A stretch of DNA of 64,000 nucleotides, taken from NCBI GenBank assembly GCA_033782935.1, contig JAWQEG010000286.1:2927501-2991500 (forward strand), given 5' to 3'. Position numbers and translations under genes: made by a program. The notes under the pieces are model-generated. The model was not told where the DNA came from. It ran no database searches and worked only from the letters and a program-made list of their open reading frames with translations. Position 1 is the stretch's first letter, and each line of letters opens with the position of its first letter. This document shows, one piece after another, positions 39,846-53,130 of this stretch. This DNA is from Petrolisthes cinctipes. Taxonomy: Eukaryota; Arthropoda; Malacostraca; Decapoda; Porcellanidae.

Positions 39846-40354
39846 GTGTTAGAGTATTTTCAAAATACAGGCCAAAAACATACTGAAAATCGATCTTTTA
39901 GGTGCACAAAAGTCGATATGTGCATGCATCTTCTGTACCCGTGTACCCGTTTATATCTCAAATTCTGGCCCTAAACACCCGAAAATTCGATATTTTGGGG
40001 TCCCAGAAGCGATCTGTACATGCCTACTCCGTGTTAGAGTATTTTCAAAATTCAGGCCCAAAACATGCTGAAAATCGATATTTTTGGTGCCCAAAGTCAA
40101 TATGTGCATGTATCTTCTGTACCCGTTTATATCTCAAATTCAGGCTCAAAACACCCGAAAATTCAATATTTTGGGGTCCCAGAAGCAATCTGTACATGTC
40201 TACTCAGTGCTAGAATATTTTCAAAATATAGGCTAAAAACATGCTAAAAATCAATCTTTTAGGTGCCAAATAGTCGATATCTCAAATTCAGTCCCAAAAC
40301 ACCCGAAAATTCGATATTTAGGGGTCCCAGAAGCGATCTGTACATGCCTACTCC
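39846..40354 (+). repeat. 509-bp trimer with the same 8-bp duplication (copy 2)
   Basis: It carries ctgtacccgtgtacccgttt near 39934 and a run of shared private variants with 36154-36662, such as aatcaatcttttagg and gccaaatagtcgat in the C monomer. The match to copy 1 runs to about 41,188, where this copy has the 10-bp deletion ctgtacagtgctag and copy 1 does not. Confidence 0.85.
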
Positions 40355-41989
40355 GTGTTAGAGTATTTTCAAAATACATGCTCAAAACATACTGAAAATC
40401 GATCTTTTAGGTGCACAAAAGTCGATATGTGCATGCATCTTCAGTACCCGTTTATATCTCAAATTCCGGCTCAAAACACCCGAAAATTCAATATTTTGGG
40501 GTCCCAGAAGCAATCTGTACATGCCTACTCAGTGTTAGAGTATTTTCAAAATACAGGCCCAAAACATGCTGAAAATCGATATTTTAGATGCCCAAAGTCA
40601 ATATGTGCATGTATCTTCTGTACCCGTTTATATCTCAAATTCAGGCTCAAAACACCCGAAAATTCAATATTTTGGGGTCCCAGAAGCAATCTGTACATGC
40701 CTACACAGTGCTAGAATATTTTCAAAATATAGGCTAAAAACATGCTAAAAATCGACATTTTAGGTGCCAAAAAATCGATATCTCAAATTCAGTCCCAAAA
40801 CACCCGAAAATTCGATATTTAGAGGTCCCAGAAGGTATCTGTACATGCCTACTCCGTGTTAGAGTATTTTCAAAATACAGGCCAAAAACATACTGAAAAT
40901 CGATCTTTTAGGTGCCCAAAAGTCGATATGTGCATGCATCTTCTGTACCCGTTTATATCTTAAATTCTGGCCCTAAACACCCGAAAATTCGATATTTTGG
41001 GGTCCCAGAAGCGATCTGTACATGCCTACTCCGTGTTAGAGTATTTTCAAAATTCAGGCCCAAAACATGCTGAAAATCGATATTTTTGGTGCCCAAAGTC
41101 AATATGTGCATGTATCTTCTGTACCCGTTTATATCTCAAATTCAGGCTCAAAACACCCGAAAATTCAATATTTTGGGGTCCCAGAAGCAATCTGTACAGT
41201 GCTAGAATATTTTCAAAATATAGGCTAAAAACATGCTAAAAATCGATCTTTTAGGTGCCAAAAAGTAGATATCTCAAATTCAGTCCCAAAACACCCGAAA
41301 ATTCGATATTTAGGGGTCCCAGAAGCGATCTGTACATGCCTACTCCGTGTTAGAGTATTTTCAAAATACATGCTCAAAACATACTGAAAATCGATCTTTT
41401 AGGTGCACAAAAGTCGATATGTGCATGCATCTTCAGTACCCGTTTATATCTCAAATTCTGGCTCAAAACACCCGAAAATTCAATATATTGGGGTCCCAGA
41501 AGCAATCTGTACATGCCTACTCAGTGTTAGAGTATTTTCAAAATACAGGCCCAAAACATGCTGAAAATCGATATTTTAGATGCCCAAAGTCAATATGTGC
41601 ATGTATCTTCTGTACCCGTTTATATCTCAAATTCAGGCTCAAAACACCCGAAAATTCAATATTTTGGGGTCCCAGAAGCAATCTGTACATGCCTACACAG
41701 TGCTAGAATATTTTCAAAATATAGGCTAAAAACATGCTAAAAATCGACATTTTAGGTGCCAAAAAATCGATATCTCAAATTCAGTCCCAAAACACCCGAA
41801 AATTCGATATTTAGAGGCCACAAAAGGTATCTGTACATGCCTACTCCGTGTTAGAGTATTTTCAAAATACAGGCCAAAAACATACTGAAAATCGATCTTT
41901 TAGGTGCCCAAAAGTCGATATGTGCATGCATCTTCTGTACCCGTTTATATCTCAAATTCTGGCCCTAAACACCCGAAAATTCGATATTT

Positions 41990-44974
41990 TGGGGTCCCAG
42001 AAGCGATCTGTACATGCCTACTCCGTGTTAGAGTATTTTCAAAATTCAGGCCCAAAACATGCTGAAAATCGATATTTTTGGTGCCCATAGTCAATATGTG
42101 CATGTATCTTCTGTACCCGTTTATATCTCAAATTCAGGCTCAAAACACCCGAAAATTCAATATTTTGGGGTCCCAGAAGCAATCTGTACATGCCTACTCA
42201 GTGCTAGAATATTTTCAAAATATAGGCTAAAAACATGCTAAAAATCGATCTCTTAGGTGCCAAAAAGTCAATATCTCAAATTCAGTCCCAAAACACCCGA
42301 AAATTCGATATTTAGGGGTCCCAGAAGCGATCTGTACATGCCTACTCCGTGTTAGAGTATTTTCAAAATACATGCTCAAAACATACTGAAAATCGATATT
42401 TTAGATGCCCAAAGTCAATATGTGCATGTATCTTCTGTACCCGTTTATATCTCAAATTCAGGCTCAAAACACCCGAAAATTTAATATTTTGTGGTCCCAG
42501 AAGCAATCTGTACATGCCTACACAGTGCTAGAATATTTTCAAAATATAGGCTAAAAACATGCTAAAAATCGACATTTTAGGTGCCAAAAAATCGATATCT
42601 CAAATTCAGTCCCAAAACACCCGAAAATTCGATATTTAGAGGTCCCAGAAGGTATCTGTACATGCCTACTCCGTGTTAGAGTATTTTCAAAATACAGGCC
42701 AAAAACATACTGAAAATCGATCTTTTAGGTGCCCAAAAGTCGATATGTGCATGCATCTTCTGTACCCGTTTATATCTCAAATTCTGGCCCTAAACACCCG
42801 AAAATTCGATATTTTGGGGTCCCAGAAGCGATCTGTACATGCCTACTCCGTGTTAGAGTATTTTCAAAATTCAGCCCCAAAACATGCTGAAAATCGATAT
42901 TTTTGGTGCCCAAAGTCAATATGTGCATGTATCTTCTGTACCCGTTTATATCTCAAATTCAGGCTCAAAACACCCGAAAATTCAATATTTTGAGGTCCCA
43001 GAAGCAATCTGTACATGCCTACTCAGTGTTAGAGTATTTTCGAAATACAGGCCCAAAACATGCTGAAAATCGATATTTTAGTTGCCCAAAGTCAATATGT
43101 GCATGTATCTTCTGTACCCGTTTATATCTCAAATTCAGGCTCAAAACACCCGAAAATTCAATATTTTGGGGTCCCAGAAGCAATCTGTACATGCCTACAC
43201 AGTGCTAGAATATTTTCAAAATATAGGCTAAAAAGATGCTAAAAATCGACATTTTAGGTGCCAAAAAATCGATATCTCAAATTCAGTCCCAAAACACCCG
43301 AAAATTCGATATTTAGAGGTCCCAGAAGGTATCTGTACATGCCTACTCCGTGTTACAGTATTTTCAAAATACAGGCCAAAAACATACTGAAAATCGATCT
43401 TTTAGGTGCCCAAAAGTCGATATGTGAATGCATCTTCTGTACCCGTTTATATCTCAAATTCTGGCCCTAAACACCCGAAAATTCGATATTTTGGGGTCCC
43501 AGAAGCAATCTGTACATGCCTACTCAGTGTTAGAGTATTTTCAAAATTCAGGCCCAAAACATGCTGAAAATCGATATTTTAGATGCCCAAAGTCAATATG
43601 TGCATGTATCTTCTGTACCCGTTTATATCTCAAATTCAGGCTCAAAACACCCGAAAATTCAATATTTTGGGGTCCCAGAAGCAATCTGTACAGTGCTAGA
43701 ATATTTTCAAAATGTAGGCTAAAAACATGCTAAAAATCGATCTTTTAGGTGCCAAAAAGTCGATATCTCAAATTCAGTCCCAAAACACCCGAAAATTCAA
43801 TATTTAGGGGTCCCAGAAGCGATCTGTACATGCCTACTCCGTGTTAGAGTATTTTCAAAATACATGCTCAAAACATACTGAAAATCGATCTTTTAGGTGC
43901 ACAAAAGTCGATATGTGCATGCATCTTCAGTACCCGTTTATATCTCAAATTCTGGCCCTAAACACCCGAAAATTCGATATTTTGGGGTCCCAGAAGCGAT
44001 CTGTACATGCCTACTCCGTGTTAGAGTATTTTCAAAATTCAGGCCCAAAACATGCTGAAAATCGATATATTTGGTGCCCAAAGTCAATATGTGCATGTAT
44101 CTTCTGTACCCGTTTATATCTCAAATTCAGGCTCAAAACACCCGAAAATTCAATATTTTGGGGTCCCAGAAGCAATCTGTACAGTGCTAGAATATTTTCA
44201 AAATATAGGCTAAAAACATGCTAAAAATCGATCTTTTAGGTGCCAAAAAGTCGATATCTCAAATTCAGTCCCAAAACACCCGAAAATTCAATATTTAGGG
44301 GTCCCAGAAGCGATCTGTACATGCCTACTCCGTGTTAGAGTATTTTCAAAATACATGCTCAAAACATACTGAAAATCGATCTTTTAGGTGCACAAAAGTC
44401 GATATGTGCATGCATCTTCAGTACCCGTTTATATCTCAAATTCAGGCTCAAAACACCCGAAAATTCAATATTTTGGGGTCCCAGAAGCAATCTGTACATG
44501 CCTACTCAGTGTTAGAGTATTTTCAAAATACAGGCTCAAAACATGCTGAAAATCGATATTTTAGATGCCCAAAGTCAATATGTGCATGTATCTTCTGTAC
44601 CCGTTTATATCTCAAATTCAGGCTCAAAACACCCGAAAATTCAATATTTTGGGGTCCCAGAAGCAATCTGTACATGCCTACACAGTGCTAGAATATTTTC
44701 AAAATATAGGCTAAAAACATGCTAAAAATCGACATTTTAGGTGCCAAAAAATCGATATCTCAAATTCAGTCCCAAAACACCCGAAAATTCGATATTTAGA
44801 GGTCCCAGAAGGTATCTGTACATGCCTACTCCGTGTTAGAGTATTTTCAAAATACATGCCAAAAACATACTGAAAATCGATATTTTAGGTGCCCAAAAGT
44901 CGATATGTGCATGCATCTTCTGTACCCGTTTATATCTCAAATTCTGGCCCTAAACACCCGAAAATTCGATATTT
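41990..44974 (+). repeat. 2,985-bp tandem duplication, first copy
   Basis: It matches 44975-47959 at a constant offset of 2985. Shared private variants include gtgcccatagtc (42080), gttgcccaaag (43082), gtgttacagt (43352), atatgtgaatgcatc (43418), a cgaaatacagg boundary (about 43042) and aatgtaggc (43713). It contains a 324-bp A/B-hybrid unit (42349), a 677-bp A-B-B-C unit (42673), and two 491-bp units with the 10-bp deletion (43350 and 43841). I saw no difference between the copies at the markers I checked, so the event is recent or is an assembly duplication. Confidence 0.87.
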
Positions 44975-47959
44975 TTTGGTCCCAGAAGCGATCTGTACAT
45001 GCCTACTCCGTGTTAGAGTATTTTCAAAATTCAGGCCCAAAACATGCTGAAAATCGATATTTTTGGTGCCCATAGTCAATATGTGCATGTATCTTCTGTA
45101 CCCGTTTATATCTCAAATTCAGGCTCAAAACACCCGAAAATTCAATATTTTGGGGTCCCAGAAGCAATCTGTACATGCCTACTCAGTGCTAGAATATTTT
45201 CAAAATATAGGCTAAAAACATGCTAAAAATCGATCTCTTAGGTGCCAAAAAGTCAATATCTCAAATTCAGTCCCAAAACACCCGAAAATTCGATATTTAG
45301 GGGTCCCAGAAGCGATCTGTACATGCCTACTCCGTGTTAGAGTATTTTCAAAATACATGCTCAAAACATACTGAAAATCGATATTTTAGATGCCCAAAGT
45401 CAATATGTGCATGTATCTTCTGTACCCGTTTATATCTCAAATTCAGGCTCAAAACACCCGAAAATTTAATATTTTGTGGTCCCAGAAGCAATCTGTACAT
45501 GCCTACACAGTGCTAGAATATTTTCAAAATATAGGCTAAAAACATGCTAAAAATCGACATTTTAGGTGCCAAAAAATCGATATCTCAAATTCAGTCCCAA
45601 AACACCCGAAAATTCGATATTTAGAGGTCCCAGAAGGTATCTGTACATGCCTACTCCGTGTTAGAGTATTTTCAAAATACAGGCCAAAAACATACTGAAA
45701 ATCGATCTTTTAGGTGCCCAAAAGTCGATATGTGCATGCATCTTCTGTACCCGTTTATATCTCAAATTCTGGCCCTAAACACCCGAAAATTCGATATTTT
45801 GGGGTCCCAGAAGCGATCTGTACATGCCTACTCCGTGTTAGAGTATTTTCAAAATTCAGCCCCAAAACATGCTGAAAATCGATATTTTTGGTGCCCAAAG
45901 TCAATATGTGCATGTATCTTCTGTACCCGTTTATATCTCAAATTCAGGCTCAAAACACCCGAAAATTCAATATTTTGAGGTCCCAGAAGCAATCTGTACA
46001 TGCCTACTCAGTGTTAGAGTATTTTCGAAATACAGGCCCAAAACATGCTGAAAATCGATATTTTAGTTGCCCAAAGTCAATATGTGCATGTATCTTCTGT
46101 ACCCGTTTATATCTCAAATTCAGGCTCAAAACACCCGAAAATTCAATATTTTGGGGTCCCAGAAGCAATCTGTACATGCCTACACAGTGCTAGAATATTT
46201 TCAAAATATAGGCTAAAAAGATGCTAAAAATCGACATTTTAGGTGCCAAAAAATCGATATCTCAAATTCAGTCCCAAAACACCCGAAAATTCGATATTTA
46301 GAGGTCCCAGAAGGTATCTGTACATGCCTACTCCGTGTTACAGTATTTTCAAAATACAGGCCAAAAACATACTGAAAATCGATCTTTTAGGTGCCCAAAA
46401 GTCGATATGTGAATGCATCTTCTGTACCCGTTTATATCTCAAATTCTGGCCCTAAACACCCGAAAATTCGATATTTTGGGGTCCCAGAAGCAATCTGTAC
46501 ATGCCTACTCAGTGTTAGAGTATTTTCAAAATTCAGGCCCAAAACATGCTGAAAATCGATATTTTAGATGCCCAAAGTCAATATGTGCATGTATCTTCTG
46601 TACCCGTTTATATCTCAAATTCAGGCTCAAAACACCCGAAAATTCAATATTTTGGGGTCCCAGAAGCAATCTGTACAGTGCTAGAATATTTTCAAAATGT
46701 AGGCTAAAAACATGCTAAAAATCGATCTTTTAGGTGCCAAAAAGTCGATATCTCAAATTCAGTCCCAAAACACCCGAAAATTCAATATTTAGGGGTCCCA
46801 GAAGCGATCTGTACATGCCTACTCCGTGTTAGAGTATTTTCAAAATACATGCTCAAAACATACTGAAAATCGATCTTTTAGGTGCACAAAAGTCGATATG
46901 TGCATGCATCTTCAGTACCCGTTTATATCTCAAATTCTGGCCCTAAACACCCGAAAATTCGATATTTTGGGGTCCCAGAAGCGATCTGTACATGCCTACT
47001 CCGTGTTAGAGTATTTTCAAAATTCAGGCCCAAAACATGCTGAAAATCGATATATTTGGTGCCCAAAGTCAATATGTGCATGTATCTTCTGTACCCGTTT
47101 ATATCTCAAATTCAGGCTCAAAACACCCGAAAATTCAATATTTTGGGGTCCCAGAAGCAATCTGTACAGTGCTAGAATATTTTCAAAATATAGGCTAAAA
47201 ACATGCTAAAAATCGATCTTTTAGGTGCCAAAAAGTCGATATCTCAAATTCAGTCCCAAAACACCCGAAAATTCAATATTTAGGGGTCCCAGAAGCGATC
47301 TGTACATGCCTACTCCGTGTTAGAGTATTTTCAAAATACATGCTCAAAACATACTGAAAATCGATCTTTTAGGTGCACAAAAGTCGATATGTGCATGCAT
47401 CTTCAGTACCCGTTTATATCTCAAATTCAGGCTCAAAACACCCGAAAATTCAATATTTTGGGGTCCCAGAAGCAATCTGTACATGCCTACTCAGTGTTAG
47501 AGTATTTTCAAAATACAGGCTCAAAACATGCTGAAAATCGATATTTTAGATGCCCAAAGTCAATATGTGCATGTATCTTCTGTACCCGTTTATATCTCAA
47601 ATTCAGGCTCAAAACACCCGAAAATTCAATATTTTGGGGTCCCAGAAGCAATCTGTACATGCCTACACAGTGCTAGAATATTTTCAAAATATAGGCTAAA
47701 AACATGCTAAAAATCGACATTTTAGGTGCCAAAAAATCGATATCTCAAATTCAGTCCCAAAACACCCGAAAATTCGATATTTAGAGGTCCCAGAAGGTAT
47801 CTGTACATGCCTACTCCGTGTTAGAGTATTTTCAAAATACATGCCAAAAACATACTGAAAATCGATATTTTAGGTGCCCAAAAGTCGATATGTGCATGCA
47901 TCTTCTGTACCCGTTTATATCTCAAATTCTGGCCCTAAACACCCGAAAATTCGATATTT
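44975..47959 (+). repeat. 2,985-bp tandem duplication, second copy
   Basis: It repeats every marker of the first copy (gtgcccatagtc 45065, gttgcccaaag 46067, gtgttacagt 46337, atatgtgaatgcatc 46403, aatgtaggc 46698). Similarity continues to about 48057, where gtgcccaaagtc replaces gtgcccatagtc. After that the sequence resembles 39,055-39,740 instead (tgtacatacctactc and gatgtttttggtgcc variants, spacing 8974). Confidence 0.87.
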
Positions 47960-48819
47960 TTTGGTCCCAGAAGCGATCTGTACATGCCTACTCCGTGTTA
48001 GAGTATTTTCAAAATTCAGGCCCAAAACATGCTGAAAATCGATATTTTTGGTGCCCAAAGTCAATATGTGCATGTATCTTCTGTACCCGTTTATATCTCA
48101 AATTCAGGCTCAAAACACCCGAAAATTCAATATTTTGGGGTCCCAGAAGCAATCTGTACATACCTACTCAGTGCTAGAATATTTTCAAAATATAGGCTAA
48201 AAACATGCTAAAAATCGATCTTTTAGGGGCCAAAAAATCGATATCTCAAATTCAGTCCCAAAACACCCGAAAATTCGATATTTAGAGGTCCCAGAAGGTA
48301 TCTGTACATGCCTACTCCGTGTTAGAGTATTTTCAAAATACAGGCCAAAAACATACTGAAAATCGATCTTTTAGGTGCCCAAAAGTCGATATGTGCATGC
48401 ATCTTCTGTACCCGTTTATATCTCAAATTCTGGCCCTAAACACCCGAAAATTCGATATTTTGGGGTCCCAGAAGCGATCTGTACATGCCTACTCCGTGTT
48501 AGAGTATTTTCAAAATTCAGGCCCAAAACATGCTGAAAATCGATGTTTTTGGTGCCCAAAGTCAATATGTGCATGTATCTTCTGTACCCGTTTATATCTC
48601 AAATTCAGGCTCAAAACACCCGAAAATTCAATATTTTGGGGTCCCAGAAGCAATCTGTACATGCCTACTCAGTGCTAGAATATTTTCAAAATATAGGCTA
48701 AAAACATGCTAAAAATCGATCTTTTAGGTGCCAAAAAGTCGATATCTCAAATTCAGTCCCAAAACACCCGAAAATTCGATATTTAGGGGTCCCAGAAGCG
48801 ATCTGTACATGCCTACTCC
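46826..48819 (+). repeat. 1,994-bp tandem duplication, first copy
   Basis: This block of four trimers (one with the 10-bp deletion, hence 4 x 501 - 10) is followed immediately by its duplicate at 48820-50813. It overlaps the end of the second 2,985-bp copy, so the 1,994-bp event came after the 2,985-bp event. Shared markers are gatatatttggtgcc, gatattttttggtccc, tgtacatacctactc, ttttaggggccaaaa and gatgtttttggtgcc. Confidence 0.86.
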
Positions 48820-50813
48820 GTGTTAGAGTATTTTCAAAATACATGCTCAAAACATACTGAAAATCGATCTTTTAGGTGCACAAAAGTCGATATGTGCATG
48901 CATCTTCAGTACCCGTTTATATCTCAAATTCTGGCCCTAAACACCCGAAAATTCGATATTTTGGGGTCCCAGAAGCGATCTGTACATGCCTACTCCGTGT
49001 TAGAGTATTTTCAAAATTCAGGCCCAAAACATGCTGAAAATCGATATATTTGGTGCCCAAAGTCAATATGTGCATGTATCTTCTGTACCCGTTTATATCT
49101 CAAATTCAGGCTCAAAACACCCGAAAATTCAATATTTTGGGGTCCCAGAAGCAATCTGTACAGTGCTAGAATATTTTCAAAATATAGGCTAAAAACATGC
49201 TAAAAATCGATCTTTTAGGTGCCAAAAAGTCGATATCTCAAATTCAGTCCCAAAACACCCGAAAATTCAATATTTAGGGGTCCCAGAAGCGATCTGTACA
49301 TGCCTACTCCGTGTTAGAGTATTTTCAAAATACATGCTCAAAACATACTGAAAATCGATCTTTTAGGTGCACAAAAGTCGATATGTGCATGCATCTTCAG
49401 TACCCGTTTATATCTCAAATTCAGGCTCAAAACACCCGAAAATTCAATATTTTGGGGTCCCAGAAGCAATCTGTACATGCCTACTCAGTGTTAGAGTATT
49501 TTCAAAATACAGGCTCAAAACATGCTGAAAATCGATATTTTAGATGCCCAAAGTCAATATGTGCATGTATCTTCTGTACCCGTTTATATCTCAAATTCAG
49601 GCTCAAAACACCCGAAAATTCAATATTTTGGGGTCCCAGAAGCAATCTGTACATGCCTACACAGTGCTAGAATATTTTCAAAATATAGGCTAAAAACATG
49701 CTAAAAATCGACATTTTAGGTGCCAAAAAATCGATATCTCAAATTCAGTCCCAAAACACCCGAAAATTCGATATTTAGAGGTCCCAGAAGGTATCTGTAC
49801 ATGCCTACTCCGTGTTAGAGTATTTTCAAAATACATGCCAAAAACATACTGAAAATCGATATTTTAGGTGCCCAAAAGTCGATATGTGCATGCATCTTCT
49901 GTACCCGTTTATATCTCAAATTCTGGCCCTAAACACCCGAAAATTCGATATTTTTTGGTCCCAGAAGCGATCTGTACATGCCTACTCCGTGTTAGAGTAT
50001 TTTCAAAATTCAGGCCCAAAACATGCTGAAAATCGATATTTTTGGTGCCCAAAGTCAATATGTGCATGTATCTTCTGTACCCGTTTATATCTCAAATTCA
50101 GGCTCAAAACACCCGAAAATTCAATATTTTGGGGTCCCAGAAGCAATCTGTACATACCTACTCAGTGCTAGAATATTTTCAAAATATAGGCTAAAAACAT
50201 GCTAAAAATCGATCTTTTAGGGGCCAAAAAATCGATATCTCAAATTCAGTCCCAAAACACCCGAAAATTCGATATTTAGAGGTCCCAGAAGGTATCTGTA
50301 CATGCCTACTCCGTGTTAGAGTATTTTCAAAATACAGGCCAAAAACATACTGAAAATCGATCTTTTAGGTGCCCAAAAGTCGATATGTGCATGCATCTTC
50401 TGTACCCGTTTATATCTCAAATTCAGGCCCTAAACACCCGAAAATTCGATATTTTGGGGTCCCAGAAGCGATCTGTACATGCCTACTCCGTGTTAGAGTA
50501 TTTTCAAAATTCAGGCCCAAAACATGCTGAAAATCGATGTTTTTGGTGCCCAAAGTCAATATGTGCATGTATCTTCTGTACCCGTTTATATCTCAAATTC
50601 AGGCTCAAAACACCCGAAAATTCAATATTTTGGGGTCCCAGAAGCAATCTGTACATGCCTACTCAGTGCTAGAATATTTTCAAAATATAGGCTAAAAACA
50701 TGCTAAAAATCGATCTTTTAGGTGCCAAAAAGTCGATATCTCAAATTCAGTCCCAAAACACCCGAAAATTCGATATTTAGGGGTCCCAGAAGCGATCTGT
50801 ACATGCCTACTCC
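48820..50813 (+). repeat. 1,994-bp tandem duplication, second copy
   Basis: It is colinear with 46826-48819 at an offset of 1994. One clear difference is near 50423, where attcaggccctaa stands against attctggccctaa in the first copy. At the start of the copies the C monomer upstream differs (caatatttagggg upstream of 46826, cgatatttagggg upstream of 48820), which places the left edge of the match near 46,790 / 48,784. Confidence 0.86.
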
Positions 50814-53130
50814 GTGTTAGAGTATTTTCAAAATACATGCTCAAAACATACTGAAAATCGATCTTTTAGGTGCACAAAAGTCGATATGTGCATTCATCTT
50901 CTGTACCCGTTTATATCTCAAATTCTGGCCCTAAACACCCGAAAATTCGATATTTTGGGGTCCCAGAAGCGATCTGTACATGCCTACTCCGTGTTAGAGT
51001 ATTTTCAAAATTCAGGCCCAAAACATGCTGAAAATCGATATTTTTGGTGCCCAAAGTCAATATGTGCATGTATCTTCTGTACCCGTTTATATCTCAAATT
51101 CAGGCTCAAAACACCCGAAAATTCAATATTTTGGGGTCCCAGAAGCAATCTGTACATGCCTACTCAGTGCTAGAATATTTTCAAAATATAGGCTAAAAAC
51201 ATGCTAAAAATCGATCTTTTAGGTGCCAAAAAGTCAATATCTCAAATTCAGTCCCAAAACACCCGAAAATTCGATATTTAGGGGTCCCAGAAGCGATCTG
51301 TACATGCCTACTCCGTGTTAGAGTATTTTCAAAATACATGCTCAAAACATACTGAAAATCGATCTTTTAGGTGCACAAAAGTCGATATGTGCATGCATCT
51401 TCAGTACCCGTTTATATCTCAAATTCAGGCTCAAAACACCCGAAAATTCAATATTTTTGGGTCCCAGAAGCAATCTGTACATGCCTACTCAGTGTTAGAG
51501 TATTTTCAAAATACAGGCCCAAAACATGCTGAAAATCGATATTTTAGATGCCCAAAGTCAATATGTGCATGTATCTTCTGTACCCGTTTATATCTCAAAT
51601 TCAGGCTCAAAACACCCGAAAATTCAATATTTTGGGGTCCCAGAAGAAATCTGTACATGCCTACACAGTGCTAGAATATTTTCAAAATATAGGCTAAAAA
51701 CATGCTAAAAATCGACATTTTAGGTGCCAAAAAATCGATATCTTAAATTCAGTCCCAAAACACCCAAAAATTCGATATTTAGATGTCCCAGAAGGTATCT
51801 GTACATGCCTACTCCGTGTTAGAGTATTTTCAAAATACAGGCCAAAAACATACTGAAAATCGATCTTTTAGGTGCCCAAAAGTCGATATGTGCATGCATC
51901 TTCTGGACCCGTTTATATCTCAAATTCTGGCCCTAAACACCCGAAAATTCGATATTTTGGGGTCCCAGAAGCGATCTGTACATGCCTACTCCGTGTTAGA
52001 GTATTTTCAAAATTCAGGCCCAAAACATGCTGAAAATCGATATTTTTGGTGCCCAAAGTCAATATGTGCATGTATCTTCTGTACCCGTTTATATCTCAAA
52101 TTCAGGCTCAAAACACCCGAAAAGTCAATATTTTGGGGTCCCAGAAGCAATCTGTACATGCCTACTCAGTGCTAGAATATTTTCAATATATAGGCTTAAA
52201 ACATGCTAAAAATCGATCTTTTAGGTGCCAAAAAGTCGATATCTCAAATTTAGTCCCAAAACACCCGAAAACTCGATATTTAGAGGTCCCAGAAGGATCT
52301 GTACATGCCTACTCCGTGTTAGAGTATTTTCAAAATTCAGTCCCAAAACATGCTGAAAATCGATATTTTTGGTGCCCAAAGTCAATATGTGCATGTATCT
52401 TCTGTACCCGTTTATATCTCAAATTCAGGCTCAAAACACCCGAAAATTCAATATTTTGGGGTCCCAGAAGCAATCTGTACAGTGCTAGAATATTTTCAAA
52501 ATATAGGCTAAAAACATGCTAAAAATCGATCTTTTAGGTGCCAAAAAGTCGATATCTCAAATTCAGTCCCAAAACACCCGAAAATTCGATATTTAGGGGT
52601 CCCAGAAGCGATCTGCACATGCCTACTCCGTGTTAGAGTATTTTCAAAATACATGCTCAAAACATACTGAAAATCGATCTTTTAGGTGCACAAAAGTCGA
52701 TATGTGCATGCATCTTCTGTACCCGTTTATATCTCAAATTCTGGCCCTAAACACCCGAAAATTCGATATTTTGGGGTCCCAGAAGCGATCTGTACATGCC
52801 TACTCCGTGTTAGAGTATTTTCAAAATTCAGGCCCAAAACATGCTGAAAATCGATATATTTGGTGCCCAAAGTCAATATGTGCATGTATCTTCTGTACCC
52901 GTTTATATCTCAAATTCAGGCTCAAAACACCCGAAAATTCAATATTTTGGGGTCCCAGAAGCAATCTGTACATGCCTACTCAGTGCTAGAATATTTTCAA
53001 AATATAGGCTAAAAACATGCTAAAAATCGATCTTTTAGGTGCCAAAAAGTCGATATCTCAAATTCAGTCCCAAAACACCCGAAAATTCGATATTTAGGGG
53101 TCCCAGAAGCGATCTGTACATGCCTACTCC
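50814..53130 (+). repeat. 2,317-bp tandem duplication, first copy
   Basis: It matches 53131-55447 at an offset of 2317 over about 50,550 to 52,967. Shared markers are gtgcattcatcttctg (50890), caatatttttgggtccc (51451), gaagaaatctg (51646), gatatttagatgtccc (51774), cttctggacccg (51901), gaaaagtcaatatt (52120) and gaaggatctg (52293). The copies diverge at 52,97x, where this copy keeps ctgtacatgcctactc. Confidence 0.87.
52316..52629 (+). repeat. 314-bp unit: B and C without an A monomer
   Basis: A C-like end (agaggtcccagaaggatctg) is followed by gtgttagagtattttcaaaa with ttcagtcccaaaac, a B-type monomer, rather than by A. The B carries the 10-bp deletion (166 bp) and a normal 148-bp C follows. 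The same arrangement recurs at 54633-54946 as part of the 2,317-bp duplication. Confidence 0.78.
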
